A model generated the notes under the pieces. The model searched no databases. It was not told where the DNA came from and was given only the letters and a program-made list of their open reading frames with translations. The position numbers and the translations under genes are program-made. Positions 62,601 to 64,000 of a DNA stretch of 64,000 bases are shown piece by piece (position 1 is the first letter of the stretch; the number at the start of each line of letters is the position of its first letter). The stretch is from Blastopirellula marina (GTDB taxonomy: Bacteria; Planctomycetota; Planctomycetia; Pirellulales; Pirellulaceae), in the NCBI RefSeq assembly GCF_002967715.1, contig NZ_PUIA01000057.1:310001-374000 (forward strand), written 5' to 3'.

Positions 62601-63540
62601 GCGGCAAGTAGGCCTGATCATCATTGGTAGCTTCTGGTTTTCCGGTCCAAGTCCGAGCGAAAGCACCACTACCTTTAACTTCGACGCTCACTACGCCATC
62701 GGTGTCGAGCACACCCACGACGATTGAGTCGCGATCCGCACGCAGCGGCGGAAATTGTTTTGGGAAGGATTCAACTACGTTGGCCGAGAACTTGGCCGAA
62801 GCTGGCCAGATAACCGGCGTGGTCGCGGCGGCAGCCAAGCGAACGCCAGCTTCTTCCGATGGAGTTTCGCGATTATCAACTTCAACCATGCCGCCGGAGT
62901 GATTTGCCAAGGTAGCCAGAACTTCGATGTTACGCTCTGGTCCAATTGCCAGCGAGTTCAGCGCCACTTTGTTGCGGCGTAGCGTGCCAACGACTTCTTC
63001 TAACTCAGTCGGCGAGAGGAAATTTGCTTTGCTATTACCATCGCCGATATAGACAATCGAGCGATTCAATTTGCCAGACTTCGTGAAGACCGAAACAGCG
63101 TCTTCAATCAAAGTTTCCAGGTCAGTCGCCCCCAGAGGAGCACGCTTTTCCAACTTGGCGAATGCTTCGGAGATTTCACTGCCTTGAGGCGAAACGAAAC
63201 TGCCGGTCATCGGAACGGCCATGATATCGCCAGCAAAAAGTTGAACCCGGCTATCGGATGGCAACGAAGCCATCAGCGCCTTAGCGGTGGCGATCGAATC
63301 GGTTCGGTAAACGCCTGCCTGGCTGGCAGAAGTATCAACCACCACCACAACTTCCGATGGGCTGGCTTCTGGTTTCTCATCAAGAGAAACACTCATGGCG
63401 AAGTAGCGGGGCCCGGCAGTTTGCTGATAGGTTGCGACGCGAGTGGCATCGCCCGCCGCAGCGGGAGCCACCATCAAAACGGCTAGCCCGATTGCCAAAA
63501 ATGCCGAGAGACACTGCTCGAAGTGCTCACGCTTAGGCAT
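59632..63540 (-). CDS. Large VWA-domain secreted protein with STN-like domain and Gly-rich linker
   Basis: 1302 residues. Signal peptide (LSAFLAIGLAVLMVAPAAAG); a von Willebrand A domain about residues 60-240 with the MIDAS DTSAS (Asp69, Ser71, Ser73); an Arg/Glu/Ala-rich coiled coil about 500-620; an STN-like (secretin/TonB short N-terminal) domain about 670-755 (IQFIDTPLEEVVGYLKQLHGIEIQI, ISLRSALRLMLKELDLTYIV); a Gly-rich linker (780-822); and a C-terminal beta-rich part. GGAG is nine bases before the ATG at 63540; an upstream frame to 63672 is ignored. Function unknown; periplasmic or surface scaffold likely. Confidence 0.85.
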   Translation of the reverse strand: MPKREHFEQCLSAFLAIGLAVLMVAPAAAGDATRVATYQQTAGPRYFAMSVSLDEKPEASPSEVVVVVDTSASQAGVYRTDSIATAKALMASLPSDSRVQLFAGDIMAVPMTGSFVSPQGSEISEAFAKLEKRAPLGATDLETLIEDAVSVFTKSGKLNRSIVYIGDGNSKANFLSPTELEEVVGTLRRNKVALNSLAIGPERNIEVLATLANHSGGMVEVDNRETPSEEAGVRLAAAATTPVIWPASAKFSANVVESFPKQFPPLRADRDSIVVGVLDTDGVVSVEVKGSGAFARTWTGKPEATNDDQAYLPQLIELARKDDGLNLPTVGSGGLRETASVLMASADQYAKLGGQALAAGDKVGAARLAQAAMEIDPGHPRAQAVAKAAAKSDEKTKTEEKAPVDRGASVRRIPVHFVAFQNDGSDDSAAPLTLGEDDGQFLNEVDLNTIRSARIIEAEVTNRLAAARGRMTTDPDGTRNALKLLLDNVERAPDLSPDVRARLRNQIIAAIRESSARAVEVEARRAEAAEREAIARERIALTEQLLRDEERARVIMEMFDALMDEGKYSEALLSAQEVRAMDPYNQAAVAGVEIATIVGNYRSITALKELRYQRFVDTMFEAEKSSVPFPDEPPIVYPDAEFWEEIYYRKEKYGSVDLASTGSAEQKIFQQLESETKIQFIDTPLEEVVGYLKQLHGIEIQIDNRALEDVGLSTDTPVTRNIEGISLRSALRLMLKELDLTYIVANEVLMITTPEEAESELITKVYPVADLVLPVSAQIGTLGGGGNGVGGGIGGGGGGNGFGGGGGNNGFGGGGGGVFAVADEKAVSKVEDVKPAQEPAADASSKPAEAQQEAFILQVNEGETRLQAWERAFDSQATIPAAAVRSEVRRAMAAKRYSDVTGVIQLALRDGQLQPWMYEAMALAMQLDHAPKQDIERALMSAIDFSGGPNHMLVVAQLMTRLDLDARALKLYQDVSQMEPLRPEPYSWGLEAAKRLEDEDAIRWACIGILSQEWPKEHLDIRQEAFNTAKAQLQKLLAEKKNDVAERFNESIREALVRDAIVKVTWSGESDLDLIVEEPSGSVCSQHNPRTISGGIFLGDAVSSLADAGTDGAYEVYVVPKGFKGDYKMLVRKVWGDVTASKITVDVFTNYGTEDQRHERQQLQLGKDGALVTFTVPEGRRKESLSEQQVQVAVETQAAMTRELIAAKLNNAAEGSTASEEYVADVEEGSNDFVRRVRNSVGYRPVITTLPEGANFSAFAVVSADRRYVRFNGTPLFSSIGEVTSYTFQGTNTGAMTNTNVN
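61075..61205. repeat. GC-rich tandem codon repeat (Gly-rich linker)
   Basis: On the minus strand this encodes about 40 residues of Gly with scattered Asn, Phe and Val (GGGGNGFGGGGG units). It is a low-complexity stretch made of repeated GGN codons and a likely hot spot for length change. Confidence 0.75.
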
Positions 63541-64000
63541 AGTCGAAACTCCAAAAAAGAAATGGTGAGAAGTGTTGTTCGTTGCGACTCTGTTCCGAAA
63601 TGGTCGCAGGTCAGCTGGCTGTAAACAGGTAATCCACAAACTGCACCTGCTCCTCAAATAAGGATAGCGCAAGGATTACCGCCCAGTCTGGATCCTAATT
63701 CTATTTCCCGCCTGCAAATACTGCCACCAAAAAACATCGAATCCGCTTAAGTTTAGCTGGATTAACATTTTGAGAAAATAGATGAAACGGGTCGTTCCTG
63801 CAGGCATCCCCACATTGAGGTAATCTGCCATGCCAAAACGGTCGCAAGGGAGCACATGCTCCCTTGCATAATACAACATAAACTGCGTTCAGCAATTGAC
63901 TTACTAAAATCGCAGTAAATCTTGTAGCTGCGAGACACGATGGGCCGGCAGCAGTTCCGTTTTTCTGAGGGACGCAATGGCAATCGGCTGTGTGATGGCC
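63541..64000. other. Intergenic region with a perfect dyad and a possible gene start
   Basis: About 460 bases upstream of the VWA gene. A perfect inverted repeat GCAAGGGAGCA-CA-TGCTCCCTTGC lies at 63844-63867. At the window edge an ATG at 63976 has GAGGG five bases upstream and might begin a plus-strand gene (MAIGCVMA...) cut by the window end. Nothing else is recognisable. Confidence 0.45.
63844..63867. promoter_or_regulatory. Perfect 11-bp dyad, candidate operator
   Basis: GCAAGGGAGCA and TGCTCCCTTGC are exact inverted arms around CA. No T-run follows, so a protein-binding operator or a short RNA hairpin fits better than a terminator. Confidence 0.45.

Noticed and set aside
1-64000. tRNA, rRNA, CRISPR, integrase or transposase genes
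   Set aside because: Scanned by eye for CCA-ending cloverleaf patterns, repeat-spacer arrays and transposase motifs; none convincing. A tRNAscan or ISfinder run would be decisive.

Overview
The window reads as chromosomal DNA of a planctomycete, most likely of the Pirellulaceae (Blastopirellula/Bremerella/Rhodopirellula-like). This is inferred from a planctomycete-type bacterial microcompartment (BMC) operon, secreted sulfatase, CE15-type esterase, SMP-30 and M28 genes, a dispersed multi-paralogue Tad pilus locus, and moderate-to-high GC content with long antisense shadow ORFs. I see no rRNA, tRNA, transposase or CRISPR array.

Layout. 1-4520: chaperone and housekeeping genes (3' end of a groEL, dnaJ, grpE, an FmdB-type zinc ribbon, yacG, a membrane protein). 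4517-8748: a receiver-like protein and PII on the minus strand, a secreted CE15-like esterase, an HNH nuclease, a MOSC protein and a very acidic small protein. 8900-12921: ileS and purN. 13303-21969: a 12-gene BMC operon (DeoR regulator, PduL, two BMC-H, acetate kinase-family enzyme, three BMC-P, aldehyde dehydrogenase, a small unknown cargo-like protein, class II aldolase, lactate/malate dehydrogenase), ended by a strong intrinsic terminator. 22062-32354, all minus strand: glycosyltransferase/TPR protein, argC-argJ, Nudix hydrolase, polytopic membrane protein, SMP-30 lactonase-like protein, esterase, M28 peptidase. 32396-49846: a Tad (tight adherence) type IVc pilus locus in three blocks, minus (TadE/TadG-like plus a degenerate sulfatase fold), plus (Flp pilin, pilin-like paralogues, TadV, CpaB, CpaF, TadB, TadC) and minus (TadD-like TPR, lipoprotein, CpaC secretin). 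50259-64000: a Cys/His-rich secreted protein, a sulfatase, rtcB, lhgO, a thiamine-binding-family protein, a DUF1207 protein, ctpA, tsaD and a 1302-residue VWA/STN-domain protein.

How genes work together. The BMC operon fits the published planctomycete L-fucose/L-rhamnose organelle. The class II aldolase would split fuculose-1-P or rhamnulose-1-P to lactaldehyde. The CoA-acylating aldehyde dehydrogenase, PduL and the acetate kinase-family enzyme would then turn aldehyde into acyl-CoA, acyl-phosphate and ATP, while the dehydrogenase recycles NADH. Four proteins carry matching amphipathic targeting helices. The surrounding secreted sulfatase, esterase and lactonase genes suit a lifestyle on sulfated, fucose-rich polysaccharides. 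The Tad locus would build an adhesive pilus, and its plus-strand run is repeatedly punctuated by intergenic hairpins that may set different expression levels for pilins and assembly machinery.

Most worth a second look: the unknown cargo-like protein in the BMC operon, the promoter and inverted-repeat layout in front of it, the sulfatase-fold pseudoenzyme inside the Tad cluster, the two unknown Tad-embedded genes, and the hairpin-punctuated pilus transcript.
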